From: Granulicella arctica
GTDB taxonomy: Bacteria; Acidobacteriota; Terriglobia; Terriglobales; Acidobacteriaceae
Direction of reading: 5' to 3'
Length of the DNA: 64,000 nt
Assembly: GCF_025685605.1 (NCBI RefSeq)
Contig: NZ_JAGTUT010000001.1
Span: forward strand, 1,984,001 to 2,048,000
The position numbers were made by a program, and so were the translations under genes. Numbering within the stretch: position 1 is the stretch's first letter; each line of letters begins with the position of its first letter. A model generated the notes under the pieces. That model made no database searches and was not told the origin of the DNA. It saw nothing but the letters and a program-made list of their open reading frames with translations. Below are positions 34,570-45,209 of the stretch, piece by piece.

Positions 34570-35667
34570 TTAACCGCGGCCTCGTGAGGAGGGTGCGGGC
34601 GGCGGATAGTGCGGCTTGAGCTTCGTGGCGGCTACCGGTTCTGGCTCCAGATTGATGGGTCGGTGGAGCGCTACCAGATCGGCGATAGCGTACTTAAGCG
34701 GCTCGATCCCCTCACCGGTGACGGCCGAGATCGTGTAGAGCGGAATCTTGCGGCGCTTCGCCATGGCTGTCAGCTTCTTCAGCTTGGCCGGGTCGGCAAC
34801 ATCGGCCTTGGCGGCTACGAGAACCGTCGGCTTCTTAGCGAGGGCGGGATCGAAGCTCTTTAGCTCTTCGGTGATGACCTTGAAGTCTTCTACCGGATCG
34901 AGACGGCCTGAGCCGTCCGATACGTCGACCAGATGAACGACGACGCTGGTGCGCTCAATATGCTTGAGAAACTGAATGCCAAGTCCGTGGCCGAGGTGAG
35001 CGCCTTCGATGAGGCCCGGAAGGTCGGCTACCGTAAAGGAGTTCACATGGGGCCAATCTCCCACAGAGACGACGCCGAGGTTCGGCTCGAGCGTGGTGAA
35101 GGCGTAGTTAGCGACCTTTGGGCGAGCGGCGGAGATGCGCGAGATCAGGGTCGACTTACCGACGTTTGGATAGCCAACCAGGCCGGCATCCGCGAGAAGA
35201 CGGAGTTCGAGACGATAGTTGCGCTCTTCGCCGGAGCGGCCGAGTTCGTGCTCGCGTGGCGCCTGGTGGGTGCTGGTGGCGAAGTGCTGATTGCCGCGTC
35301 CGCCGCGTCCGCCGCGGGCGATGACGATGGTCTCGTCGACGCGGGCGAAGTCGTGGATCAGTTCGCCGGTATTGTCGTCGTAGAGGAGAGTGCCGACAGG
35401 AACCTTGAGGGTGGCAGGCTCGCCAGCAGCGCCGGACATGTTCGAGCCGAGGCCGTGGCCGCCGCGCTCTGACTTGTGCTCGGGATTGAAGCGAAAGTGG
35501 ACGAGGGTGTTGTGGCTTAGCGAGGACGACATGAGGATGTCGCCACCGTGGCCACCATCGCCGCCCGAGGGTCCGCCACGCGGAACGAACTTCTCACGGC
35601 GAAATGCCATGCAGCCATTACCACCGTCGCCAGCTTTGATACGAATTCGTGCTTCATCGATAAACAT
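34570..35667 (-). CDS. obgE: GTPase ObgE/CgtA
   Basis: 365 residues. The glycine-rich Obg fold (about 1-158, [21 protein letters not shown]-like) precedes the G domain with P-loop [12 protein letters not shown] (about 165-176), the [10 protein letters not shown] switch region and the guanine-specificity block AAKAD. It monitors GTP levels and aids 50S assembly. It begins the obgE-nadD-rsfS-rlmH series on this strand. The C-terminal OCT domain is short, as in many non-Firmicutes. Confidence 0.96.
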   Translation of the reverse strand: MFIDEARIRIKAGDGGNGCMAFRREKFVPRGGPSGGDGGHGGDILMSSSLSHNTLVHFRFNPEHKSERGGHGLGSNMSGAAGEPATLKVPVGTLLYDDNTGELIHDFARVDETIVIARGGRGGRGNQHFATSTHQAPREHELGRSGEERNYRLELRLLADAGLVGYPNVGKSTLISRISAARPKVANYAFTTLEPNLGVVSVGDWPHVNSFTVADLPGLIEGAHLGHGLGIQFLKHIERTSVVVHLVDVSDGSGRLDPVEDFKVITEELKSFDPALAKKPTVLVAAKADVADPAKLKKLTAMAKRRKIPLYTISAVTGEGIEPLKYAIADLVALHRPINLEPEPVAATKLKPHYPPPAPSSRGRG

Positions 35668-35907
35668 TGCAATATCCAGTGTACCGGAAACCCGCTAGAC
35701 TAAAGGCATACCAACTATGCAGAAGGCGTGTAAACGTCAGTCAGTGGCAATGACGCGCGCTCCACTTGAAGCCACGTTACGGACCGTAATCGTCTATTAA
35801 CGCTTATCTGGCAGACTTCAGGTAATTCATAAAGATTCCGAATGTCGCAGGGGAGGAACGCAATCTCGCCGCGCCTCGGATGAATCAAGGACTTTCAGGA
35901 GACAGTA

Positions 35908-38900
35908 ATGCTTAGCAAAGTAAGTCAATGGGCCATGTTTGCGGTCGCTTGTACAGCGGTCAGCGTAGGAGCTTATGGGCAGTCGGCAGTGGATGGGGCC
36001 ATTGCTGGAACAGTGGAAGATGCCGGCGGAGCGGTTGTTCCCGGTGCCACCGTGGTCATTCATTCCAACAAAACAAACGCCGAGCAGACATTAACGTCCG
36101 ATAGCTCGGGCTACTTCCGTGCGATCCATCTGCAGCCCTCCACCTATACGGTGACGATTACGGCTGCTGGATTCCAGAGCTACAAATCAAGCGACGTGAC
36201 GGTCGATGTAGGCCTGCTCACAGATCTTTCCCCGAAGCTTCCCGTCGGTGCCTCCAGCGACACGGTCACGGTGACGAGCGAGACTCCGGCGATCAACACG
36301 ACCTCTCCCGACTTCGCGGGTCTGGTGGATCAGCGCGTATTGCAGGACATTCCCGTCAACAACTATCGCTGGTCGGCCTACGCTGCGCTGACGCCTGGTG
36401 TTGTCTATGACTCCAGCGGATTTGGCCTGCTGAGCTTCCGCGGCCAGAGCACGCTGCTGAACAATGTGACGATCGACGGCGCGGACGATAATCAGGCCTA
36501 CTTTTCCGAAGAGCGCGGACGGACACGTGCTGGTTATTCGACGGCGAAGGCATCGATCCAGGAGTTCCAGGTCAACACGTCGAACTACTCGGTTGAATAT
36601 GGCCGCTCGGCTGGCGGCGTCGTGAACTCCATCACCAAGAGCGGCGGCAACCAGTTTCATGGCGAGTTGTACTTCGACGATCGCGATGCAGAGTGGGGCG
36701 CGGCGAATGCCTTCACGAAGAACAACGTGCAGAACGCCGCTGGTGCCTTCGTTTCGCAGAACATCAAGCCGAAGGATGTGCGCAAGCAGTACGGCGGAGC
36801 CATCGGCGGTCCGATCATCAAGGACAAGCTGTTCGGCTTCTTCGCAGGCGACCGCTTCCAGCGGAACTTTCCCGCAGTAGCTGTTGCCAGCAATCCGAGC
36901 AGCTTCTTTGCAAACCCGGATAGCGCTCTTCCGGCTGGCAAGGTCTGCGGCGGAACAGGCGCTGCTGCTCCCACAACGCTTGATGCGAGTGTTTGCACGT
37001 TGCAGACAAATCTGGGTCTCACCAGCTACGCCGCAGCGGTAACAAGCTACAACAATGGCCTCGGCGGCTTGAACTCCATGTTAGGAACTGTGCCACGTAC
37101 CGGTTTGCAGGACATCTTCTTCCCGAAGCTAGACTGGCAGATCAACTCGCGCAATCACGCTTCATTTGAAGTGAACCGCCTGCGATGGGTTTCGCCTGCC
37201 GGTATCCAGACCGCCTCGACTGTGGCTGACGGTACCTCCAGCTTCGGTAACGACTACGTTCGCGACACCTTCGGCATTGCCAAGCTGGATACGGTGATCA
37301 CGAATAACATCAGCAACGAGGTTCGCTACCAGTATGGCCGCGACTTTGAGTTTGAGTTCGGCCAGGCTCCTACGGCCTATGAGAAGCAGAACCTTGTGGG
37401 ACCGACGGCGAACGGCTATGTCAACCCGCTGGGTCTGCCCCCGAGCGTCAGCATCACGAATGGCTTTACCTTCGGTACGCCGAACTTCCTCGAGCGGGCA
37501 GCGCTGCCGGATGAGCGCCGCTTTCAGATTGCCGATACGGCGAACTGGGTTCGTGGAAACCACAACCTGAAGTTCGGTATCGACTACGTCCACACCAACG
37601 ACCTGATCAACAATCTGTTCTCAGGCTTCGGTGTCTATAGCTACAGCAACCTGACGAACTACTTTACGGACTTCTACGACGGCCAGAGCGCCAATCCGGC
37701 TACGGTCGCCAAGGCGAAGAACTACAGCAGCTATGTTCAGGGCTTTGGTCTACCGGGTCTCGAATTCCAGACCGGCGACTATGCAGGCTTCGTCGAAGAC
37801 AATTGGAAGGTCAACAAGCGGCTAAGCCTGACGCTCGGTGTTCGCTACGAGTATGAGCAGCTTCCTTCGCCTGTCGCGAACCTGACGATTACCAACGATC
37901 CACGTCTGACCGCAACAACACAGATGCCGAACAACAAGACGAACATCGGTCCTCGTGTCGGCTTCGCGTATGACGTTTCAGGTAATGGCAAAACGGTCCT
38001 GCGAGGCGGCTACGGTGAGTTCTTTGCGCGCATCCTCAATGGCACAATCTACAACGCTCTGATCAACACCGGTTCGCTCAACGGTCAGTTCACGGTCAGC
38101 GACACGACCACCACACCGGGTGCGCCGACCTTTCCGCAGATCGTTGCAACTGCCGGTAAGGCTGGACCTCCAAATGCAGTCTTCTTCGATAGCAACTTCA
38201 AGGCACCCGAGATTCATCAGGCTGACTTGACGATTGAACAGGACCTCGGCTGGAACACCGTGATGAGCGTCACCTGGCTCGGATCGATGGGCCGCAGGCT
38301 GCCGAACTTCACCGATCTCAATCTGAACGCGCCGACGACGGTCAACTACACCGTCATCGACACCTCAGGTAAGGGGCCACTGCCGAATGGTTCGACCCTC
38401 ACGTCGAAGTTCTACGCAAAGAGCGGAACGGCTGCTGCCTGCCCGAGCCAGCGTCCGGACTGCGCCTATGGTTCGCAGACGGATATCTTCAGCGGTACGA
38501 CGTCGAACTACTCCGGCCTCGTGGGGCAGATCAATCATCGCTTCTCGAACCACCTGCAGTTCAGCGCAAACTACACCTGGTCGCATGCACTTGACTACGG
38601 TCAGAACAACCAGACCGCCACCACCGCGAACAACCTGCTCGATCCGCAGAACATCAAGGCTGAGTATGGTAACTCCAACCAGAACGTGCCGAACCGCCTT
38701 GTAGTCAACGGAGTGTTTACGGCTCCCTGGACCTATCATCGCTGGCTGGCTTACCTGCTGAACGACTATGAGCTTGCACCGAGCTATGCGCTGCAGAGTG
38801 GTCTCCCCTACTCCATCGGAAGCAGTGGAACTCTCTCGACCGCCTTCACTGGTACGGGTTCGCCCACGTTGAGTGCAATCGGTGGCGGTGTCAATGGTTC

Positions 38901-39261
38901 GAACGGTGTCTTCCGGATACCGGGGTTTGAGCGCAATGGCTTTGTGCAGCCGAAGACGAACGTCCTCGACCTGCGCATCTCCAAGCGCTTCACCGTCCAC
39001 GAGGGAGTCAAGCTGGAGCTGCTGGCGGAGAGCTTCAATATCCTGAACAAGCAGAACGTGACCGCCGTCAACACGACCGGCTACTTCCTCGGCAACACCA
39101 CCAACGCCACAACGAAGGCAGTAACCGGCAACACGTTGAGCTTCAACACCAGCAGCACGAACAGCGCATTGCCGCTCTTCGGCACGGTCACCAACTCCAA
39201 CTCGAGCGGATTCTCGTTCTCACCTCGCCAGGTCCAACTGGCAGCTCGTGTGCAGTTCTAA
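35908..39261 (+). CDS. Oar-like TonB-dependent outer-membrane receptor, copy B
   Basis: 1117 residues, ATG after CAGGAGACAG. Signal peptide (about 1-25), then the carboxypeptidase-regulatory domain (AIAGTVEDAGGAVVPGATVV, about 30-105), plug (RVLQDIPVNNYRW to VVNSITKSGG) and barrel, ending QLAARVQF with a terminal Phe. It shares barrel block ERRFQIADTANWVRGNHNLK with the next gene, so B and C are tandem paralogs. Likely an uptake receptor for large nutrients; the substrate is unknown. Confidence 0.88.
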   Translation: MLSKVSQWAMFAVACTAVSVGAYGQSAVDGAIAGTVEDAGGAVVPGATVVIHSNKTNAEQTLTSDSSGYFRAIHLQPSTYTVTITAAGFQSYKSSDVTVDVGLLTDLSPKLPVGASSDTVTVTSETPAINTTSPDFAGLVDQRVLQDIPVNNYRWSAYAALTPGVVYDSSGFGLLSFRGQSTLLNNVTIDGADDNQAYFSEERGRTRAGYSTAKASIQEFQVNTSNYSVEYGRSAGGVVNSITKSGGNQFHGELYFDDRDAEWGAANAFTKNNVQNAAGAFVSQNIKPKDVRKQYGGAIGGPIIKDKLFGFFAGDRFQRNFPAVAVASNPSSFFANPDSALPAGKVCGGTGAAAPTTLDASVCTLQTNLGLTSYAAAVTSYNNGLGGLNSMLGTVPRTGLQDIFFPKLDWQINSRNHASFEVNRLRWVSPAGIQTASTVADGTSSFGNDYVRDTFGIAKLDTVITNNISNEVRYQYGRDFEFEFGQAPTAYEKQNLVGPTANGYVNPLGLPPSVSITNGFTFGTPNFLERAALPDERRFQIADTANWVRGNHNLKFGIDYVHTNDLINNLFSGFGVYSYSNLTNYFTDFYDGQSANPATVAKAKNYSSYVQGFGLPGLEFQTGDYAGFVEDNWKVNKRLSLTLGVRYEYEQLPSPVANLTITNDPRLTATTQMPNNKTNIGPRVGFAYDVSGNGKTVLRGGYGEFFARILNGTIYNALINTGSLNGQFTVSDTTTTPGAPTFPQIVATAGKAGPPNAVFFDSNFKAPEIHQADLTIEQDLGWNTVMSVTWLGSMGRRLPNFTDLNLNAPTTVNYTVIDTSGKGPLPNGSTLTSKFYAKSGTAAACPSQRPDCAYGSQTDIFSGTTSNYSGLVGQINHRFSNHLQFSANYTWSHALDYGQNNQTATTANNLLDPQNIKAEYGNSNQNVPNRLVVNGVFTAPWTYHRWLAYLLNDYELAPSYALQSGLPYSIGSSGTLSTAFTGTGSPTLSAIGGGVNGSNGVFRIPGFERNGFVQPKTNVLDLRISKRFTVHEGVKLELLAESFNILNKQNVTAVNTTGYFLGNTTNATTKAVTGNTLSFNTSSTNSALPLFGTVTNSNSSGFSFSPRQVQLAARVQF

Positions 39262-39286
39262 GCAAAGCCGACCTACTGGCGTTGCA

Positions 39287-39310
39287 GGGCGGTGGCTTCG
39301 GCTGCCGCCC
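39287..39310 (+). terminator. Hairpin terminator after receptor B
   Basis: GGGCGGTGGC-TTCG-GCTGCCGCCC forms a 10-bp stem (two G-T pairs) with a UUCG tetraloop, followed by TTCTCTTT, 25 bp after the stop. Confidence 0.7.
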
Positions 39311-39485
39311 TTCTCTTTGTGAGGCCGGAGATGCTGCTTCCCAAGATGGGAATCTTTCGTTAGTCTCCGGGTATCACCTGTAGCAACTTGGCAATGTTCC
39401 ATCCCGGACAGTTATGGGTCGGAATGAGCCGTATGCCTGCCTCTCCTATGTCTTACGTTCTGGTTCCTACTGCGACGGAGAGCTG

Positions 39486-42400
39486 ATGTCAGTAGGGCGT
39501 TGCCGAAGATCTTTCGGCACGATGGTTCAGAGGTTCGCACAATTCCTTCTTCTGTCAGCTCTGGGGGCTGCAGGACTTGGTGCGTCTGCAGTGGCACAGT
39601 CCGAGGTGGATGGGGCAGTTTCCGGCCGGGTCGTCTCGGCTGAAGGCGCTGCGATCGCCGGTGCGGAGATCGTGCTGGACGGCGAACAAGGTGTGCAGCG
39701 GCTGGCTACGTCAGGACGCAAGGGTGAGTTCCTGATGATCCGCCTGCCGCCGGGCGCCTACCGGCTCCGCGCACGAGCGCCAGGCTATCGCGGAGCCGTG
39801 GAGATCGCCGTCACGATTGAACTGGGACGAACGACAGAGGTACAGGTCGGCAGGGCCGTGATCGCGCCGATCCGAAAGAGGCACAAGGGCGACGGCGGAC
39901 GCATACGCCTGGTCGCTCCTTCAATCGCCGGCCTCAGCGGATTGGTGGGCACAAGGGCAGGCGTGTCGACGATCCAGTCAGCGACTCCTGCATCGACAGG
40001 TATTGTGCTCACAGGCCGCGATCTCGAACGATCGCCCATTGCTGGCAACGATTGGAACTCCCTCGCCCTCGAGTCGCCTGTGGCCCACGCGGATCCAGAA
40101 GCCGATGGGGCAACTCTGCTGACGCTGCGGGGACTCGATACAACACAGAACAGCAGTCAGATCGACGGGCTGAGCCATGACCAGAGCTTCGGCGCGGTGC
40201 CGGTGGGAACGGGTGCTTCGGTCGGGCTGGAGCAGGAAGATAGTAGTCAACAGACGCTTGCAGGTGGCTCGAGCGGCGAAGGCATCGGGCATGGGCGACA
40301 CGCAGGAGCGGCGTATACATTCTCGCAAGCGGCGGTGCGGGAGTTTCGTCTGAGCGAGCAGAGCTACAGCGCGCTCTATGGCCGGGCAGTCGGCGGGGTT
40401 ACGACCGCAGTGTCGAAGAGCGGCACGAACGCGCTGCATGGGACGGCCTTCCTCACGCTGCGCGAGAGTGCATGGGGAGCGGCCAATCCGTTCTCAGTAC
40501 AGACAACATATGCAGATGGTTCCATCGCAAGCAGCGTCGTCAAGCCACAGGACCAGCGGCAGCAGTTTGGAGGCAGCGTTGGTGGGGCAGTGATACAGAA
40601 TCGCCTCTTCTACTTCGCTGCATATGATCAGCAACGACGCGGCTTTCCTGCGATCTCCTCTCCTGCATTCGCAAGCTTTTATGCGCTTACAGCGGTACAA
40701 ACGGGTCTATTGGGAACGCGCGGGGTGAAGCCTGCGCAGACGAATGCGGCGCTCGATTACCTATCGAGTCTCACGGGCTCTGTAGCAAGGCGTCAAGATC
40801 AGACGGTTGCCTTTGGCAAGACCGACCTGCGGGTCAATGGGAGTAATCACGTCAGCGCGCAATACAACCGGGTGCGATGGACCTCGCCCGCAGGCGCGAC
40901 GACTGCCGCAGTAGTAGCCCGCGGGAGAGCAAGCCTCGGGAATAATGATGGCCAGGTGGACGAAGTTGTAGGGCGATGGACGGCATTCCTTGGCGCGCGC
41001 TTCAGCAATGAACTGCGGGTGCTGTACGGGCGCGACTTCCAATATGAGACCGCACAGACTCCGCTGCCGCAGGAGCCGGGGATAGGCCCAGGAGGCTTTG
41101 CGCCGGAGATCAACGTCGGGCCGCAGGGGCTGCTGTTTGGGACACCAGCCTCGCTCGGACGCAAGGCCTACCCGGATGAACGCCGACTTGAATTTGCCGA
41201 CACGTTTGCCTGGACGAAGGGCCGGCACCTCCTTCGCATCGGCGGCGAGTTCAGTGCAGTTCATGACCTTGTGGACGCATTGAACAACCAGGAAGGAACT
41301 TTCAGCTACGACAGTGGCCTCACAAACGGACACGCCGGCGGGCTTGTCGACTGGATCACGGACTACACGTTCAACGTTCACGCCTATCCGAACGGGGCCT
41401 GCCCTTCGATCAATGCGAAGATCCATGACTTCTGCTTCCGCTCGTTCAGCCAGAGCTTCGGAGAACAGACGACAAGCTTCGACACGCAGGAGTGGTCAGG
41501 GTTTGTGCAGGATGACTGGCGTGTCCGGCCTGGGCTAACGGTGAACCTTGGGGTGCGATACGAGTACGAGCTGCTGCCCTTCCCACAGACTCCTAATGTC
41601 GCGCTCGACGCGGTCTTTGGGAAGATCGGTTCGACGAGCGTCTTCCCTGAGGATCGCAACAACTTTGGCCCTCGTGCCGGCCTTTCATGGCAGGCAGGAT
41701 GGATGCACGGCGGCGTAGTCCACGCCGGGTATGGGCTGTACTTCGGACGGCTTCCCGGGCTAACAATCCGCAGTGCCCTGGTGGATTCAGCACTGGCGAG
41801 TTCGACGACGCATGTGCGCATTCTGCCGACGACCGAGACGGACTGTCCGCAGGTAGCAAACCAGGGCTTCGGGTACGCCTGCGCCTACGTGACTGCGCCG
41901 CCTGCGACGATCGCGGCGACTACTTCAGCGACGGTGTTCGATCGACACTTTCGGCTCCCCGCGGTCCAACAGGCGAGCGTGTCGTTCGAGCATGGTGTCG
42001 GCGCGGGGATCACGACAACGGCAAGCTTTGTAATGAATATGGATCGGCAGTTGCCGAATTCAGTCGATCTCAACATCGCTCCGTCTACGGCCATGGGAAC
42101 GTTTCAGTTGAGCGGTGGCACCGGTGCGCTCGGCGTACAGACCGGGGAGAGGTTTGTCGTGCCCGTCTACACCTCGCGCGTGACGAACAGCCTTGGACCA
42201 GTGACGGATATCGTCTCCAACGCCAATGGAACGTACGACGGTCTGATCCTTGAAGCTCGGCGGCGTAGCCGGGGCGGGCTTGATCTGCGCGTGAACTGGA
42301 CGTGGTCCAAGGCCATCGACTACGGGCAGGCCAGCGGTGGCATCCCGCGAACGAATGGGCAATTCGACCCGTTCGCGCTGGGTTACGACAAAGGCCTATC

Positions 42401-42947
42401 AAGCTTGAACTATCCGCACCGTTTTGTTGCAACTGCCATCTGGACGCCGACAGTACACAGCGAGACCCACTGGCTGAGAGCAGCGGCAAACGGTTGGGAT
42501 GCTGCACCAATGCTGCTCGAAAGCAGCGGTCGAGCGTACAGCTACGAGATCTTCGGTGGAAGTCGTCTGACCGGGGGCTACGAGAGCATCAACGGCTCCG
42601 GCGGCGCAACGTACCTGCCGACGCTCGGGCGCAACACCCTTCGCTTGCCGCAGTCGATCCGCGTTAACCTGCGGGTGAGCCGGGCGATCACGCTGACAGA
42701 ACACGTGCAGATGCGAGGAGTCGCAGAGATCTTCAATGTTTCGAATCGTGTGAACTACTCGGGCGTCACCCAACGAGCGTTTCTCACTGGAACAGAGGCC
42801 GCTGGCGTAACGCCCTTGATCTTTCAGGATGCTGCGACCGTCGCGTCGGAGGGGCTGAACGTGCGTCCCTTCGGTGCATTTACGTCTGCGGGCACAAGCG
42901 ACGCACGGGAGCGGCAGGTGCAGTTGGGACTTCGGCTGGAGTTCTAA
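39486..42947 (+). CDS. Oar-like TonB-dependent outer-membrane receptor, copy C
   Basis: 1153 residues from the ATG preceded by GGAGAGCTG; a 24-codon upstream extension is less likely. Signal peptide (about 1-38, ending SAVAQSEVDG), carboxypeptidase-regulatory domain (GRVVSAEGAAIAGAEIVLDG, about 47-115), a basic linker (RKRHKGDGGR), plug and barrel, ending QVQLGLRLEF with Phe. It is paralogous to copy B (ERRLEFADTFAWTKGRHLLR corresponds to the B block). Codon use and low-similarity linkers suggest an older duplication. Confidence 0.87.
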   Translation: MSVGRCRRSFGTMVQRFAQFLLLSALGAAGLGASAVAQSEVDGAVSGRVVSAEGAAIAGAEIVLDGEQGVQRLATSGRKGEFLMIRLPPGAYRLRARAPGYRGAVEIAVTIELGRTTEVQVGRAVIAPIRKRHKGDGGRIRLVAPSIAGLSGLVGTRAGVSTIQSATPASTGIVLTGRDLERSPIAGNDWNSLALESPVAHADPEADGATLLTLRGLDTTQNSSQIDGLSHDQSFGAVPVGTGASVGLEQEDSSQQTLAGGSSGEGIGHGRHAGAAYTFSQAAVREFRLSEQSYSALYGRAVGGVTTAVSKSGTNALHGTAFLTLRESAWGAANPFSVQTTYADGSIASSVVKPQDQRQQFGGSVGGAVIQNRLFYFAAYDQQRRGFPAISSPAFASFYALTAVQTGLLGTRGVKPAQTNAALDYLSSLTGSVARRQDQTVAFGKTDLRVNGSNHVSAQYNRVRWTSPAGATTAAVVARGRASLGNNDGQVDEVVGRWTAFLGARFSNELRVLYGRDFQYETAQTPLPQEPGIGPGGFAPEINVGPQGLLFGTPASLGRKAYPDERRLEFADTFAWTKGRHLLRIGGEFSAVHDLVDALNNQEGTFSYDSGLTNGHAGGLVDWITDYTFNVHAYPNGACPSINAKIHDFCFRSFSQSFGEQTTSFDTQEWSGFVQDDWRVRPGLTVNLGVRYEYELLPFPQTPNVALDAVFGKIGSTSVFPEDRNNFGPRAGLSWQAGWMHGGVVHAGYGLYFGRLPGLTIRSALVDSALASSTTHVRILPTTETDCPQVANQGFGYACAYVTAPPATIAATTSATVFDRHFRLPAVQQASVSFEHGVGAGITTTASFVMNMDRQLPNSVDLNIAPSTAMGTFQLSGGTGALGVQTGERFVVPVYTSRVTNSLGPVTDIVSNANGTYDGLILEARRRSRGGLDLRVNWTWSKAIDYGQASGGIPRTNGQFDPFALGYDKGLSSLNYPHRFVATAIWTPTVHSETHWLRAAANGWDAAPMLLESSGRAYSYEIFGGSRLTGGYESINGSGGATYLPTLGRNTLRLPQSIRVNLRVSRAITLTEHVQMRGVAEIFNVSNRVNYSGVTQRAFLTGTEAAGVTPLIFQDAATVASEGLNVRPFGAFTSAGTSDARERQVQLGLRLEF

Positions 42948-42971
42948 ATCGTATCGTTGCAGCTGATTCCG

Positions 42972-43628
42972 TCAAGAGGTTCCTAGCCCCTGTTCCACCA
43001 TCTCCAGAAGGCGTTTCGAGGTCTGGTGAAGGAACTGCTCCGGCGCGCTGTTCAGTGGGCCTTCGATGATCAGAAAGGCAAGACCATGCACCGCAGACCA
43101 CGCAAGATATTCGGCCCCCGGGCGTCGATCTTCGGGGAGAACACCAGCCTCCACCATCATGTCCAGAGCCGAGGCGAGAAGCTGAAAAGGATTGAGACCA
43201 CTCCTGCCGCCCTTCGCTGGATCGACATCTCCCTCTACCGGGTTCGCCGCAGAGAAGGCCGTTCGGAAGAGTCCCGTCTCCGTCGTCGCAAACCGTAGAT
43301 AGCCTGTTCCCACGGCACGAAGCGTTGCGCGTGCCTTCTCCGCTGGAGCCTTTCTGCGCGGCACGGCAGCGATCTCTAGCTCAATCGCAATGGCCAGCGA
43401 TGAGAGTGCGGCAGCCCGCACGGCTTGAAGCAGATCGCCCTGGCTGGAGAAGTGCCGGTACGCCGCGTTCGGTGCGACACCAGCCCGCCGCGTCACCTCC
43501 CGCAGCACAACGGCCTGCGGTCCGCCAGCCCGCGCAAGCTCGATTCCAGAGTTGATCAGAGCCCGGCGCAGATCGCCATGATGAAAGGTCCCACGGACCG
43601 GCGGCTTAATTTTGCGGATAACAGCCAT
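42972..43628 (-). CDS. TetR/AcrR-family transcriptional regulator
   Basis: 218 residues from MAVIRKIKPPVRGTFHHGDL. The N-terminal helix-turn-helix (VVLREVTRRAGVAPNAAYRH, about 45-64) is of TetR type with a WHG-like C-terminal domain (TetR_C_33 style, LAWSAVHGLAFLIIEG). Two near-identical repeats in the 89 bp divergent gap are the likely operators. It faces the BNR-propeller gene, so it probably controls that operon and itself. Confidence 0.9.
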   Translation of the reverse strand: MAVIRKIKPPVRGTFHHGDLRRALINSGIELARAGGPQAVVLREVTRRAGVAPNAAYRHFSSQGDLLQAVRAAALSSLAIAIELEIAAVPRRKAPAEKARATLRAVGTGYLRFATTETGLFRTAFSAANPVEGDVDPAKGGRSGLNPFQLLASALDMMVEAGVLPEDRRPGAEYLAWSAVHGLAFLIIEGPLNSAPEQFLHQTSKRLLEMVEQGLGTS

Positions 43629-43634
43629 GCTTAG

Positions 43635-43682
43635 TGTGGACAGTGTACAGTTCCTTTGGTAGCGTGTTGTGGACGGCGTACA
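43635..43682. promoter_or_regulatory. Paired TetR operator repeats
   Basis: TGTGGACAGTGTACA (43635-43649) and TGTGGACGGCGTACA (43668-43682) agree at 13 of 15 positions and are spaced 33 bp start to start. They lie between a TetR regulator and a BNR gene on opposite strands. Confidence 0.6.
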
Positions 43683-43717
43683 CATAGAAACGCGCATGCC
43701 AGCGAAGAGGTGCATTT

Positions 43718-44833
43718 ATGGGCAAGGTACGACTGCTCGTCGGTACTCGTAAAGGTGCGTTCATCCTCACGAGTGATGGAACGCGGAAGGATTGGACCGT
43801 CTCCGGTCCTCACTTCGCAGGCTGGGAGATCTATCACCTGAAGGGCTCGCCGGTCGATCCCGATCGTCTCTATGCCTCGCAAAGCTCCGGTTGGTTTGGT
43901 CAGGTCGTTCAGCGTTCGAACGATGGCGGTCTCACCTGGGAGGCTGTGAGCAACAACTTCGTCTATGAGGGTGTAGCCGGTACACATCAGTGGTACGACG
44001 GCACGCCCCACCCATGGGAGTTCAAACGGGTCTGGCACCTCGAACCCTCACTTACCTGTCCCGATACCCTCTATGCAGGGGCGGAGGACGCAGCCCTGTT
44101 CCGTTCAGTCGACGCCGGTGCCTCGTGGACCGAGCTTGCCGGACTTCGCACCCACGGAACTGGCCCCGCATGGCAGCCCGGAGCTGGTGGTATGTGCCTG
44201 CACACCATCCTGCTCGACCCTTTGAATCCGCAGCGAATCTTTATTGCTATCTCGGCTGCCGGAGCCTTCCGAACCGATGATGGCGGCCAGTCCTGGAAGC
44301 CAATCAACCGGGGACTGCATTCGCTCTACATTCCAGACCCTGCGGCTGAGGTTGGCCACTGTGTTCATCACATGGCGCTTCATCCCTCCCGTCCCGAGAC
44401 GCTGTACATGCAGAAGCACTGGGATGTCATGCGGTCCGATGATGCGGGTGATTCCTGGCGAGAGATCAGCGGCAACCTGCCCACTGATTTTGGGTTCGTG
44501 GTCGATGTCCACGCTCACGAGCCGGAGACGCTGTACGTCGTTCCCATCAAGAGCGACTCGGAGCATTTTCCCCTGGATGGTCAGCTTCGGGTCTACCGCA
44601 GTGTGAGCGGGGGCGACGAGTGGGAACCCCTGACGAAGGGACTTCCTCAAAGCAACTGCTATGTCAATGTTCTCCGCGATGCCATGGCAGTCGACACGCT
44701 GGACGATTGCGGGATCTACTTCGGCACCACGGGCGGCCAACTCTACGCGTCCGCTGACTCAGGTGACAACTGGCAGGCTATCGTGCGCGACCTTCCCGCA
44801 GTGCTCTCCGTCGAGGTACAGACTCTTCCATGA
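43718..44833 (+). CDS. BNR/sialidase-like beta-propeller protein
   Basis: 371 residues, no signal peptide. Repeated BNR/Asp-box-like blocks are visible: [12 protein letters not shown] (about 67-78), [11 protein letters not shown] (about 130-140), [12 protein letters not shown] (about 186-197), [12 protein letters not shown] (about 241-252), [10 protein letters not shown] and [11 protein letters not shown]. This indicates a 6- to 7-bladed propeller like exo-alpha-sialidase or YCF48-type proteins, but no sialidase catalytic triad is evident. The stop overlaps the MoaD-like gene (ATGA). A regulated accessory function of unknown type. Confidence 0.75.
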   Translation: MGKVRLLVGTRKGAFILTSDGTRKDWTVSGPHFAGWEIYHLKGSPVDPDRLYASQSSGWFGQVVQRSNDGGLTWEAVSNNFVYEGVAGTHQWYDGTPHPWEFKRVWHLEPSLTCPDTLYAGAEDAALFRSVDAGASWTELAGLRTHGTGPAWQPGAGGMCLHTILLDPLNPQRIFIAISAAGAFRTDDGGQSWKPINRGLHSLYIPDPAAEVGHCVHHMALHPSRPETLYMQKHWDVMRSDDAGDSWREISGNLPTDFGFVVDVHAHEPETLYVVPIKSDSEHFPLDGQLRVYRSVSGGDEWEPLTKGLPQSNCYVNVLRDAMAVDTLDDCGIYFGTTGGQLYASADSGDNWQAIVRDLPAVLSVEVQTLP

Positions 44834-45135
44834 CCTCATGCGTTCGGGTGGAACTGCCTGCCCATCTGCGCCTGCTCGCGGGGGTTGGTCAGGAGATCGT
44901 GGTTTCGCTTACAGGCCCTGTCACCCAGAGGACCGTCCTCGATGCGCTGGAGGCCGATCATCCCATGCTGAAGGGCACCATCCGAGACCGCACCAGTAAA
45001 CTCCGGCGACCCTTTATCCGGTTCTTTGCCTGCGAAGAAGATCTGTCCCACCTGTCGCCGGACGACACCTTGCCGGTCGCGGTGATCGACGGCCAGGAGC
45101 CACTCTTGGTCGTCGGAGCTATCGCCGGAGGGTAG
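44830..45135 (+). CDS. MoaD/ThiS-family ubiquitin-like protein
   Basis: 101 residues, small beta-grasp fold, translationally coupled to the propeller gene. The C-terminus is VVGAIAGG, and the terminal GG is the hallmark of MoaD, ThiS and related sulfur carriers or ubiquitin-like modifiers. No E1-like MoeB/ThiF, MoaE or ThiG gene is near. It could be a sulfur carrier, or a modifier attached to the propeller or another target. Length is slightly above MoaD (about 81-90). Confidence 0.75.
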   Translation: MTSCVRVELPAHLRLLAGVGQEIVVSLTGPVTQRTVLDALEADHPMLKGTIRDRTSKLRRPFIRFFACEEDLSHLSPDDTLPVAVIDGQEPLLVVGAIAGG

Positions 45136-45209
45136 CGCCTGTGAGCTCTTATGGGGCGGGCTCGCCTTCCAAGGTGCGTGAGATGTCGCGATTCCTTTAG
45201 AGTGGACAT

